Assembly: GCA_024741835.1 (NCBI GenBank)
Contig: JAENRP010000002.1
Coordinates: 310,001-374,000 of the forward strand
Length of the DNA: 64,000 nt
Direction of reading: 5' to 3'
Source of the DNA: Diplocarpon mali
Taxonomy: Eukaryota; Ascomycota; Leotiomycetes; Helotiales; Drepanopezizaceae
Both the position numbers and the translations under genes were made by a program. Below, piece after piece: positions 33,543 through 45,012 of the stretch. Position 1 is the stretch's first letter, and each line of letters starts with the position of its first letter. Under the pieces are notes generated by a model. That model did not search any database. It saw only the letters and a list, made by a program, of their open reading frames with translations, and was not told the origin of the DNA.

Positions 33543-34580
33543 CCTCGACGGGACTGAGTCTTTGGAGTCCTGGGCACTGAGTCGGGCTCGGCCAGGTTGA
33601 CGGTTGACTGATACAGATGATACAGATACAGGTTGTTAAGGTAAGCTAGAGACTAGGTACGAGTACCAAGCTAACCCCGGGGCCTGTTCAGTCGAGTGGA
33701 TCGCCGACGAGAGCTGTGATTGGCTGAGACGGAGATGGGCTGGAACAGGTCAGGCAAGGTAGATAACTGGAGGTGTGTTATCGGGACACGTGCAGATAAG
33801 GAGGGTGTGGATGCGGCCATGTGATTTGCAACCGTGTTTCCCTGGGGCTAATAAGAGTCCCTCGTGAGCCAGGAAGTATCTGGACCCGGCTTGTGCCTTT
33901 TCATGTTGCGTTCTCAGCGCAGGTGTTGCGATGGAGAAAGTCTACATCATCTATACAGTCTGTACGAACATAGGTCATACCAGATAGGTTCGAATTCAAG
34001 GATCTTATATCGTTCGGTTGTTTTGAATCGGTGACATTTATCTGATATGCCCACGTTACAACCCAAAGGCTTCACAAAGGACTTATCTCAACCGGCAATT
34101 GGCGAGAGAGTCTTGCACAGATTCCACTAGCGTCTGATCGCGACCGAGCAATGACTCGCCAGACTCCTTTCTCATACCTCTGTACTTTCGAATGGCTGTG
34201 TAAGGGGGCAGCACTTGATGATCTTCCCTCGCTTAAAATCTAGAGCTAGCTTTTACTTTTGCTCTTGGGGCATGTTCTTCTCTCTCTCTTCAACCCTTGT
34301 CTTCCAAGTACCGTGATGCCATCTGTAACTTTGCCCTCTGATAACGAGTATAGCGTTGATGCACCTTGGACTGCGCCCTCGTCTGAAAGCCCGCCCTTCC
34401 CTGTATGATCTGGTCCAGAGTGGTAGCCGCAATATCAATAATCCGGCCGAGCTAGCATCTCCGACGAGCTTCCTCGAGCTCCCTCCACTTCCCCCATCAC
34501 CAACTTCTACGTTCTCACCGCCCTCAACTCCTCGCAACCTCCAGCCACTGGAACAGACTGAAGCCGGAGAACCAGCCAAT
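33543..34580. promoter_or_regulatory. Shared divergent promoter region of gid7 and vma1
   Basis: About 1 kb between the two head-to-head genes, with no gene recognised. It must contain both promoters and 5' UTRs. A CACGTG E-box-like site occurs at about 33787. The vma1 frame is open upstream of its start and has an in-frame ATG at 34359, which I take as untranslated leader or an alternative longer start. Confidence 0.6.
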
Positions 34581-36751
34581 ATGCCGCCCAAAAAGGCTGC
34601 CATCAAGGAGGACGATGATGAGCAATATGGTACGCCGCCCAGTTGAACTTGGACGTTGAAGCTGACGATAGCTCAGGCTCCATCTACTCCGTATCCGGGT
34701 ATGCAGATCCCTCAATCGATATGGGATTGCATTACTGATAATAGACAGACCCGTTGTAGTGGCTGAAAACATGATCGGAGTAGCTATGTACGAGTTGGTA
34801 CGGGTTGGCACAAGGCAGGCGACTGGCACAAGCTCACCAAATAACAGGTTAATGTCGGGCACGACAAACTCGTTGGCGAAGTTATTCGAATTGAAGCAGA
34901 CAGAGCTACAATCCAAGTATACGAGGAGACTGGTATGGAAAATATGGTCGTTAAGCAGCACATTGCTAACGAGTACAAGCTGGTGTAACGGTAGGAGACC
35001 CTGTCATCCGAACAGGAAAGCCTCTGTCCGTTGAGCTGGGACCTGGATTGATGGAAACTATCTACGATGGTATCCAGAGACCCCTCAAGAGCATCGCCGA
35101 CAAGTCACACAGCATCTACATCCCTCGCGGTATTGCAGTCCCTGCGTTGAACAGAGAGAAGAGCTGGGACTTCAAGCCGTTAATGAAAGTTGGAGACCAC
35201 ATTACTGGAGGTGATATCTGGGGTACCGTTTATGAGAATTCCCTGCTGGATGACCACAAGATTCTCCTGCCACCAAGAGCCCGGGGAACCATCACTCGGA
35301 TTGCTGAGAAGGGAAGCTACAAGGTTGACGAGAAGATCCTGGAGATCGAGTTCGATGGCAAGAAGACCGAGCACAGTATGATGCACACATGGCCCGTACG
35401 GGTGCCTCGCCCAACCACCGAGAAGCTGGCCGCAGATAAGCCTTTTATCGTGGGCCAACGAGTCTTAGATGCCCTCTTCCCCTCCGTCCAAGGGGGTACC
35501 GTTGCGATTCCAGGTGCTTTCGGCTGTGGCAAAACCGTCATTTCTCAGTCTGTCTCCAAGTTCTCCAATAGTGACATCATCATCTACGTTGGATGCGGCG
35601 AGCGAGGAAACGAGATGGCTGAAGTTCTGATGGATTTCCCCGAGCTTTCCATCGACGTCGATGGTCGCAAGGAGCCCATCATGAAGCGTACTACTCTCAT
35701 CGCCAACACTTCCAACATGCCCGTCGCTGCTCGTGAAGCTTCTATTTACACTGGTATGAATTTCCCACCTTCCAAATCTTGTCATGTTCCCAATGTTTTA
35801 CGGCACTGGCGGACATATTCAATGTTCAAATTGCCTGACTGTGTTGTATGTAGGCATAACGGTGGCCGAGTACTTTCGCGATATGGGCAAGGACGTTGCC
35901 ATGATGGCTGATTCGACGTCCCGGTGGGCTGAAGCTCTTCGTGAGCTCTCAGGTCGTCTGGGAGAAATGCCTGCTGATCAAGGTTTCCCGGCTTACCTTG
36001 GTGCTAAACTTGCTAGTTTCTATGAACGTGCCGGCAAGATCCAAGCTCTTGGTAACCCAGAACGTGAAGGTTCCGTCAGTATCGTCGGGGCCGTTAGTCC
36101 TCCCGGTGGAGATTTTTCGGATCCGGTCACTAGCTCCACTCTCGGTATCGTGCAGGTCTTCTGGGGGCTTGACAAGAAACTGGCTCAGCGCAAACATTTC
36201 CCGTCTATCAATACTGGGCTCAGTTACTCCAAGTACACCACCGTTCTGGATAAGTTTTATGAGAAGGACTTCCCCGAGTTCCCTAGACTCCGTGACCGAA
36301 TCAAGCAACTTCTCACTGATTCCGAGGAACTGGACCAGGTCGTGCAACTAGTCGGAAAGTCTGCTCTTTCTGACCCGGACAAGATTACCTTGGATGTTGC
36401 CAGTCTGATCAAGGAGGATTTCCTGCAGCAGAATGGGTACTCTGACTATGATCAGTTCTGCCCCATCTGGAAGACGGAGTGGATGATGAAGGCAATGATG
36501 GGTTTCCACGACGAGGCTCAGAAGGCCGTCGCCCAGGGTGGTAGCTGGAACAAGGTTCGTGAAGCTACTGGTGAGATCCAGTCCCAGCTCCGGAGCATGA
36601 AATTCGAGGTTCCTGGTGATGGCGAGGATGTTATCGTGAAGAAGGTCTGTCTACCCCCACTCCCCAATCGAACGGTGACTAATACTTTGCTTAGTATGAG
36701 GATCTGATCCAATCCATGACGGACAGGTTTGCCTCTGTCACCGACGAATAG
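34581..36751 (+). CDS. vma1: V-type proton ATPase catalytic subunit A
   Basis: ATP-hydrolysing subunit of the vacuolar V1 sector. Seven exons: 34581-34629, 34677-34698, 34749-34797, 34848-34932, 34980-35753, 35854-36644, 36695-36751; phases join to 608 residues, the standard length. Seen: [19 protein letters not shown] near the N-terminus, the non-homologous region characteristic of A subunits, Walker A GAFGCGKT (247-254), GERGNEM, the [12 protein letters not shown] active-site segment, [14 protein letters not shown] and the C-terminal FASVTDE. The 5' end is intron-dense, with a 22-nt exon 2. The Walker A region is uninterrupted, so the VMA1 intein known from yeasts is absent. Start chosen by alignment to family N-termini; the upstream in-frame ATG (34359) would add 74 low-complexity residues. 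Confidence 0.97.
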
Positions 36752-39700
36752 ACTTTTAATTTGGTGATCCGTATGCACATATGAAGGAATGGAACGAGTG
36801 CACTACTTGCTTACCTTGTCACAGTATGGTCGATTGATGACTGATAGATGCGGTTGGAAGAAACAGAATGTAGTATACATCTCCCCGGCCTGGCCTTTCT
36901 TCTGTATGCTCGTGGTCTAAGGGTCTTCCGCATTCCCCTCGTTACTGAATCAGTCAGCCAGTCGCTGCAGCAAAGTATGCTCCAATCCGTCGTTGAACAA
37001 AACCTCGACCGTGCACACTCTGAAATGTAATCGCAAGGAACAGGCTCGTTCAGCGCTCTTATCTGGGAGTCCAAAGCGAGGTAGCTGTCTAGAATTGTGC
37101 CAAGGTGGCTGCCCTGCAAGTTTCTCGTGCCCAACAGTACTTGGGTGCTGACGAGCACGGAACCGATAGGTAAAGCCAAGCTCTAGCACGGCACCCCACG
37201 ACATCTTGCGGCTACTAGACTAGATGGAATTGAGTCCTTTGGCTCTGTTTGCCACTAACACCTGTAGTTATCGTGAACTAATTGTGTAGTTACGTCTTAT
37301 AATTAACGCAACTACGCCTTCTTGGGTCTTGGCTTGTGTAGAATCATGCGCTTACTACAACGACCAATGCTGTTAGCCCTTGGGAAATGCCTCTGTTAGC
37401 CCTACCCTCTACTAAAGTTGTAAGCAACAGTTCGTCTCTGCGTCGAGTGCTCTTATCTAGCCATTCTTTGCCCCTCGGTACCCGTCTCAAATACTATTTA
37501 GTGAACTTCTATAAAAATCTTGTTATTGGGAGACGGCGACTAAGTACTTATACGTAGTACCTCCTACGAACCTTCAGATTCTCCAAAAGTGTCTACAGAG
37601 CTGAGATGGAGTCCTCTCAATCGCGAAATATCAAACCTAAAGCTGAATAAAGCTAGAACTTGTCGAAAGCCTGAGAACGATTTTTTTTAACTATCTACCT
37701 CTTTTCTAAACGCCTCATACTCTCGACCTTGACTTGTGCACTTGAGGGTTATTTGAATATATAACTAAAACTAGAGGAAGGGCTTGAAAATAGTTTCAGG
37801 GGAGGAGAAAGCGCGCTGTAGCTCATAAGGAGAGGGGGACGGAAAGAGAATATATTTCAAAGATCTAGCCCTAGCTTTGAAGACTTATCTTCCAATATTT
37901 ACTTTCGAAAGCTAAAATTTGATAAGAGGGATTGTAATTAATAGCTACTGCTCATTCGTAAGACGCTTGATATGGTTGAGAACAAAGCCGCGATTAGCGA
38001 GGAGGGCTCGTTCTCTGACGAGGAACCTCAGGTGACTTTATTTCTCTAAGCACCTCTTTCAGAACATGTCGTCTTGAGACTTGGATGAAATAGTTATCGA
38101 TAATGGTGTAGGTTAGACTCCTGTGTAAGGAAGCGAATAAAGTCCGTTGGAAGCATCACAGGCTAAGTGTGAAAGAAGGAGTTCTTGTACTAGTTTATCC
38201 TTATACTCAGCACGACTATAGCGTTCCCCGCTTGCGAGATATAGTTTAAAACTACATTGGCATATCCACAGAGAAAAAACCCGTTTTCTTACCGCGCTCG
38301 TAATTGGTAACTCGCCGGATCTTGCCCCTTGTTTTTCTCTGGCGGGTGTGGTTGGAACTTTCAACTTCAAGTCCTAACTCCATGGAGCTACGAAGGACCC
38401 GCGATAATAGCCCGTGGCAACTACGTGTCGAGAGTCGTCAGGATGACTATGCCTTGGTATCTCACAAGAAAAGGTCCGGCGAGTTTCGACGCGGCTCTTC
38501 CCGGGCCCATGCCGCGGAATCTTTCTTCTCATCTCAGCATTGCAATCACCCGACGAAGCCACTCGGCATGCGCATGGTGCCGTGACAGCGATCACCGCTC
38601 TCTCAACTACCTCCCAGACGCTCCGCTGCGACCATGCCAGAGGCCAGAGCCCCAGGTCCATTGTTTACCCGCGGCCTGGAGATTAAGCGAGCCCCATGCC
38701 GCACCCCCCTTTTCCTCGGAGGCCGGGGGCCGGGGAGGGAGTAGGAAGCGAAGGCGACTCGGTACGTCCCCCCTGCAAGAACGCGCCAGCACGATTGCTG
38801 CCGTCGCGGACTCGCGTGACTGGCGATGCGACGCTGGTCTTGGAGACGCTCCGGCGGCGAGGGTTTCAGACACGAGTGCGGAGACTGGGTGTTGGAGAGC
38901 GCGTAATCACAAGGGGGTTGAAACACACCTGCCAGCGTCTCCAGAGTCAAGCTGGCCAGATGGTCCAACTCATGCCGTGGATCTACGACCGCTGCCGGGG
39001 ACTGTGCTGCAGCCCGACCGAAAGATCCGACCGGGGCGAGGGTCCCCAGTTTACCTCTCCGGCGCAGAACACAAACAAGCCCCCTTGGGCCACCAAATCG
39101 CGCCTCGGGTCCTCGAATCTCACGACGAGAACTCCCATCTTCTACTCCAACAATAAAAAACCCCCCTACTGCGAGACCAAGCCCAGAAGCCAGGTCGGTT
39201 GGGCAAGATGGTTCTGCAACGCCGGGGCTTGCTGCTGCACCACAGCCCGAACGAGGCTCTTCGCGCCATAAAGCCAGCCCCTTTTCTTGAGAAAAAAAAA
39301 AAGCCGGGGAATGGTGGGCTGGACAGCCTGGCCACGACAAGACCCGGGCCAGCCAGCCCCTGGTCCAGGGACAGAACATCCCTCTCTGCCCTGCTCTGCA
39401 ATCGAGACAAAGACAAGAGCAAATCCCCCCCCCCCCGCCAGGCCACCCGAGGAGATCGCGCGAGCCATGGGTACGCCCTCGATCGGCCGGGGCATCTGAG
39501 GTTTTCCTCACCCGCGAACGGCCGGGAGGGGGACGGCGGGGTCGGGCATCCAGAGGCCCATGCTGCCAGAGAGCTGTTCCATCCTACTGTACTACCCCCC
39601 CAGCCCTGTCCGGCACCTATCCACAGACGTCCGATCGCAGATTGTCGGTCCGTCCGTGGGCTCTGGTCCGCTCCAGCAGTCGGCATGGCATGTCCCAGGC

Positions 39701-40462
39701 CCCCCGACATACCACATCACAGCGCCAGCAGTCACCCTCCCCCCTTTCACGCCGAGCATGCCTCGTCTCCAGAGCCCTTCCCTCGCCGCGTCACATCAGC
39801 ACGAGAAGGAGAGCCTTCCGACACGCAGCAGACGAGACCTTCCGTCCCCTCTCTTCCAGACCTCCCATGTCCCACGCTCTGCTCGACGCAGAGCGACGGC
39901 CATGATCGCCCGCTACCCAAGCACCGAATGCCCCAGGAACCGGGGTCTCTTGAAGGTATGAAAGGCCCAGTATGGATCTCGAATAGTTTTTCTCCTTATT
40001 TTCCCTCGCACCTCATCCGACGATGGCATTTCCCGCTCGTGCAGAACTCATATAGCATTTGAGGAGGGCAAAGAAGAGAATTTCGCCCTGCATCCGACCA
40101 ACTGATCATCTGAGCGGGGCTGATTACGAACGAATGTCACCAGGCGATGGCAATAGGTGCGGAAAAAGCGATATCATTAATACGAGCTAAGCATTTCGCA
40201 AGCCAGCAATCAAAACCAGCGCACGCTTTTGCAACCTTGTACTGTACAACCTGTCCAGCCTCAACAGGCTGGCATCTTCCGCCATGGTTTCCGTCGTGAA
40301 AGCGACATCCTTCGAGAAAGAAAAAGGCCATCATCCGTCAGGGATCCTCCGTCAGGACCATCCACCCACCCCCGCTGATGAGAATCCAGTGGCATCTGGT
40401 CCGCTGCCGCCCCTTCGACGTGGGGGCCGTCATCGTGTCAGCGGGTGTGGTCACGGGACGAT
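36752..40462. other. 3.7-kb gene-free stretch: AT-rich left, GC-rich right
   Basis: From about 37250 to 38300 the DNA is AT-rich with frames full of stops, and may be a decayed mobile element (a 258-nt minus-strand open stretch at 38370-38113 is the longest), but I find no transposase motif or paired ends. From about 38330 to 40100 it turns GC-rich, with overlapping Pro/Arg/Ser-rich frames on both strands (up to about 300 codons) that lack ATG starts or domains, plus poly-A (39290) and poly-C (39427) runs. No gene supported. Confidence 0.45.
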
Positions 40463-41501
40463 CTAATCATCGTCCTCTCCCACTCTCAAGCTTCCCTCGC
40501 TGGCCAGCCCATGGGCCCAGAAGCCATCGACGGCGCTCGCGCTCTTGGCATGGGCAGACAGCAGCCAGAAACCAAAGACGGGCTTCGCGAGTACGTCAAG
40601 CACAGCGTAAGCGACGATCTCGGCATCCACGCTCCACTTGCGTGCTCCATCCCCAATACCCCAAACGACGGGGTACAGGGTCCAGAGAATCAAGGTGAAG
40701 CCGCCAATGGCAGCGAAGAGCTTCGCCGTCTTGCCGTCCTTGGCGGCGACGGCCCGGCGCCCAGGGACGACGAGCTGGTACACGATGACGAGGTAGGCGA
40801 CGCATGCCATGGCGTAGTATCCCCACTTCTGGCCGTCGGTGGAGCCGAACGCCGCGAAGAGACCGAGCAGCACCATCAAGATGTCGGCCACGATCGTCAC
40901 GAGTATGTTGGCGCCGTTGAGGCCGGCGAGGAAGGCGAGGTCGAGGAGCAGGAGCGGAGTGGTGACGGCCCAGTCGATGTACCGCGCCCAGAACACTTGA
41001 CGGAAGATGTGCTGGACCGTGTCGGGGGTGTGCTTGTGCGTCTCCTTGACGATGATGTGCGCGTAGGAGTGCCCATCCCCGGTGGCCATGGCGAAGTAGG
41101 AGAGGGTGGCAAAGGTGGTGATGAGGGCCGTCAGGATGTGGAAGAGGCGTTTTTGCTGTGCATCGTCAGCTTCCCCTGCCCGCAGAGCATGTGTGCAGGA
41201 GGGGGGGGGGAGAGAGCTCACCACCGGGACCCGGAAGGCGAGGTAGTAGAAGGCCAGAGATGACAGAAACATCATCACGAACACGACCTGTCGATCGTCA
41301 GCACGAGATTCCGCCCACACGAAGCGAGTCGATGCCGAGACGTACCCAGAGCGTCTTCGTCCCCGTCTCCCCGACCGTCTCGTAGACCGGCACATCGGGC
41401 CTGACCGTCGGGATGGGAGAGACGTCGGGGGTCGAGGAGCTGGTGGGAAGCAGGAGGCTCTTGGTCTGGAAGGCCTCGATGACTTGCGCGGGGTCGATCA
41501 T
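40463..41501 (-). CDS. Microbial-type opsin (Leptosphaeria-rhodopsin-like proton pump)
   Basis: Seven-helix retinal protein of the plasma membrane, predicted light-driven outward proton pump. Exons (minus) 41501-41346, 41287-41222 and 41155-40463 give 304 residues. The N-terminal domain (MIDPAQVIEAFQTKSLLLP ... PVYETVGETGTKTLW) resembles fungal opsins. Helix C carries ARYIDWAVTTPLLLLDL, with Asp at about 135 (counter-ion, D85 of bacteriorhodopsin) and Asp at about 146 (proton donor, D96). Helix G carries VLDVLAK, with Asp 261 and the retinal Schiff-base Lys about 265. Keeping Asp at the donor site is the pattern of pumping fungal rhodopsins rather than slow-cycling sensors (inference). No carotenoid genes are adjacent. 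The C-terminus is acidic (GEDDD). Confidence 0.95.
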
Positions 41502-42219
41502 GATCGCGGTCTCGCGTCTCTGTATCCGACTGGTCGGGAGGGCAAGTCGTGTAGCCGTGGGCAGTCGGATGGGGAGAATGTTCTTCAGCGCAAGCGAGAG
41601 GGGTGGGAGTTGTTGCAGAGGTGGAGCTGTTGCAGAGGGAGGTGGTGTTGTTGCAACGAGGGAGAATGGGGCGAGGGGGAGGAGAGTAGAAGACATCATG
41701 AGGGACGAAGAGTCCGCCGCGGATGACTCAGCCGCGGATGTGGTTGGGCTGCCCTGTTTTGGGCGGGTTGTCTCGCCCGTCTCACCGGCGGGGGAATTAC
41801 ACCTACATTGCACGGCATGATTGGGGCCGCTCATTCCTCCATCCGACCTGATGCGCATCCACGTCGGCGACCGCACCGAGGCGGCGCATCGACGACGTCA
41901 TGGCCTCGCTCGCCGCGCCTCTGCGAGCGATGGGGGGGGCCAAGCTGCTGCTTGTTTTTTGCCCGTGGGGAGGAGAGGTGAGGAGATGGAGAGATCTTGT
42001 CCCTCCTCCGCAGGTTCGCCTCCATCCCACCACCGCTCCTCACACGCGCCTCCCGATGGGCACTGATGATGCGGAGACCAGACGAACTTCTCATGAGGCG
42101 GAGACCCGACAAACTTCTCATGACGCGTCGGCCGCCGTCGTCCCGGGCTGAAGAGCTGCTCCCGACCATCGTACAGACGGCTGGATGCCCATCCTCTTCT
42201 CGTCGAGGTGAGCGTCGCA

Positions 42220-42262
42220 CGGCACAGGGCACAGGGCACAGGGCACAGGGCACAGGGCACAG
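42220..42262. repeat. 7-bp array (CACAGGG)n
   Basis: About six perfect copies of CACAGGG (GGGCACA), long enough to make overlapping Ala/Gln/Gly or Cys/Pro frames that are not genes. Confidence 0.9.
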
Positions 42263-43054
42263 GGCCACACGGGCAACTCCATCTATCCCATCGGTGTTCC
42301 GTCGCAAACCGCCTGTCTCGAATCTCGTCGGGCCACCGCTCGTCTGGCCATGGCTGGGTGGGCGGATCCGGGGGAGAGCACAGGAAGAGTATGAGAGAAC
42401 AGAGAGAGTACGAGGGCACGATGGAGGATCCCGAGCCCCAAGGGCGTCGCACCGAACTGTTGGTATCGTCAGCGGTGGTGGGAACGGGCCGCGTCGGTAT
42501 TCCTGTGTCGGTATTTTTGTGTCGAGGAATACACTACAGTTCTGGACCGAGGTGTTTTTCTGTATATCGAGGTATATTCCCATACCAACATACATACCAC
42601 AGTCCCAACCTAGATATATTCCCATATCAAGCTATATACCAGTTCCAACCTCGATATATCCCTATATATCGAGTTACATTCCCACATCTCAAGCTACATA
42701 CTACAGTTCCAGACCTGGCCATCGTACCCCAGACCAGCATCCATTTGCTCCGCCCCCCCGAGGACAGATGAGGTCATCAGACTTTGCCAAGATCCCCCCC
42801 CTCCTCAAGCTCAAGCTCGGCCCCCAAGATCTCAAAAGCTTGGCTGGAACATCCCCACACTCTCCACACTCCCCTCCTCTCTGTCCCCCCCCCCCACCTC
42901 TCCATGCTGTCCCCCGAATCGAATACATCGCATCGTCTCGCTCTCGCGCCAGTTCCATCCCGGCTATCGACTCACTCGCCATGCACGTCGTGTAGGCCAG
43001 GTGAGGGGGGAAAACAGTAATCATCACTACTTGTTGATACCCAGCGCCCCGGTT

Positions 43055-43142
43055 CCATGCTATCTACCATGCTATGCCATGCTACGCCATGCTCCGCGAT
43101 ATCATGCTATACTATATCATGCTACACTATGCCATGCCATGA
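43055..43142. repeat. Degenerate CATGCTA-type repeat
   Basis: Successive units CATGCTATGC, CATGCTACGC, CATGCTCCGC, CATGCTATAC, CATGCTACAC, CATGCCATGA in a short direct array, part of the CASTOR-like gene's 3' intergenic region. Confidence 0.7.
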
Positions 43143-43588
43143 CGTGTTGTCCAAACATCCCCAACGCACAGCTGGAGAGCCCAACAAAGAAATCAAGATC
43201 CAAATCAGAGTCTCGACAGATAAAAGAACATGTCACTCCACCAATACACATCCCTCCCTCCACCCCCTTTTCCGGCCATCCAGCTGTACCAGCCACAGTC
43301 CAATCAGATACAACCAGTCGTCGCTTTTTCTCGCGCCCCATCGTGCCGCCGCTCGCTATGTGTCTCTGCAGATGTCTTGGTACGCACAGATGATCCCGGG
43401 TCAGGACTCCATGTGTCCCGGCTCGTAGATAAATATATATTCCCTTCCTTCCTAGCCGACATGTGTCGCGTTCGGCTGTAGTGTCGGATGTGATGAGTCT
43501 CCCGAGCTTCGGACAATCGTCGACTCCATCCATCCACCCGAGGCATCATCTCGCCCAGGCTGGGTCGCACGGGTCGTGTCACGCCCGC

Positions 43589-45012
43589 CTACTTCTCCAG
43601 AAGCGGTAACAGCACATCCAACGCCCGAACGCTTCCCTCCCGCGTCAAGATCACGGCCCCGGCCCGCGCCGTACTCAGATAACTCAGCTCGCCGCCCTCA
43701 CCCTGCACCTCGCAAAGCCTGCCCGCGACGCCACAGACGATACCCGTGCTCTCCGCCGGCAGGGTCTCGAGGTCCAGGAAGATGGGCACCAGGTCCCCGT
43801 CGGCGTCGCCCACGATGCTATTACCGAACAGTCGCAGCAAGCTCTTGTCGAGGAGGAGGGAGGGTGCGTCGTCCGTGGCGAGCGTGAGGGAGAGGAAGCG
43901 CGGGCGCGTGATGAGCGCCGAGACGAGGCCGAGGTAGAACTTCGGGTCGATGGAGGAGAGGAACGAGTTCGGCAGGTGGTGGCCGTTGGAGTAGCCGTGA
44001 CGGTAGGGGTCGTGGCCGCCGAGGATCTCCTTGCCGGAGCATTGCACGAGGTGCAGGTCGGGTTCGATGAACGGCACGACGTTGCGTTTCTTGAGCTGCG
44101 AGAAGGTGCGCGCTTGCAGCTCCGCAACATTACTGGGAGGCGGCGTGGGAGGAGGAGAAGAGGAGGATGGGATGCGTGAGTGGGGAGGGTGAGGAGGCGC
44201 TTGCACGTACGCGGAGTCGTTCTCGGAGAACTCGAAGCCGCGATCAAGCAGTGCCGCGCAGACCGTCTGCCGGTCTTTCGACGGCACGAGGATGAAATCC
44301 GTGTAGTAGGTCGTGATGAAGAAGATGGGGATGGCGGCCATGGCCAGCGGTGCCGTGAGGTCCATGACGCGCTGTCCAGCTTCCATGCCGGCCGAGTTGA
44401 CGCTGAAGATGATGTAGGTGTCTTTGGAGATGTGGCATTGATTAGAGTCTTCTTTCGGCAGGCGGGAAAGTGTAGGGGCGAATACGGAGTGCGCCCATGT
44501 CGTATGGCAGACGATGGAGCACTCGAGCGGCGTGACACTTATGTTGAGAAAACCGTGTTTGTTGTCTGTGGACAGGCCCGAGAGCAGACCTTCCGGCTCG
44601 TCTGTGTGTGCTGGTCCGCCATGTGGGAGCAGGACTCGGAGGATGGGCTGGATGACGGCGGCGTAGAGTGGGAGGGGGATGTGTATAAGACTGAATTGGC
44701 CTTCCTGGGGGGTTGTTAGTACCTGGCTCATGGTCTTGGTCGACGATCGGTTTGACGATGGTGCCCGTGAGCATAGGGCTGTAGCCCCCATCGATGAGAA
44801 GATCTTCGCGTATTGTTGAGCGAAAGAGGAGACAATGAGGGTGGATGTACAGAGTCATGATTCGCCATCTCATGACATTGTCAACGTTGGGGGGTCCCAG
44901 ACTCAGGTTGTTCTGCAGAAGACCACTCGGTCCAAGCCCAGTGCTAAACCAATCGACGTAGCAGGAAATCAGCCATGAAATATCTTACTATGAAGGATAT
45001 CTGAGCATTCAT
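43589..45012 (-). CDS. CASTOR/GATSL-like ACT-domain amino-acid sensor homologue
   Basis: Similar to the CASTOR arginine sensors of animal TORC1 signalling and related fungal ACT-domain proteins. Exons (minus) 45012-44989, 44704-44211 and 44132-43589 join to 353 residues. The first exon is only eight codons (MNAQISFI); the acceptor is preceded by a textbook CTAAC branch point and restores the family start ...EGQFSLIHIPLPLYAAVIQPIL. The second intron (GC|GTACGT ... CTCCCAG|T) removes a Pro/Ser-rich run. Seen: two ACT-like halves, with FFITTYYTDFILVP (CASTOR: STYQTDFILV) and the C-terminal TGIVCGVAGRL...LSYLSTARAGAVIL (CASTOR: CGIVAQIAGPL...AYYISTF). The ligand is unknown; arginine binding is not implied. 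Not an aspartokinase: there is no kinase domain. Confidence 0.85.

Larger units (their letters stand above)
41502..43588. other. Repeat-bearing gap between opsin and CASTOR-like genes
   Basis: No supported gene. It holds the CACAGGG array (about 42220-42262), imperfect ATATTCCCATA/CCAAC-type repetition (about 42540-42715) and ATGCYATGCCATGC-type repetition (about 43055-43140). Contains the opsin promoter on its left. Confidence 0.55.

Noticed and set aside
34359..34580. Longer VMA1 N-terminus from the upstream ATG
   Set aside because: Adds a low-complexity Pro/Ser lead absent from the family; kept only as an alternative.
35513..35536. VMA1 intein
   Set aside because: The Walker A segment is continuous; no splicing-domain sequence is present.
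38329..39710. Overlapping frames of 190-300 codons on both strands
   Set aside because: GC-rich open reading by chance; no ATG-initiated domain, mutual overlap on both strands.
44729..44791. CASTOR-like gene starting at MGAT or MSQV
   Set aside because: These codons lie in the intron; the CTAAC branch point and CCCCCCAG acceptor just after them and the MNAQISFI exon give the family N-terminus.
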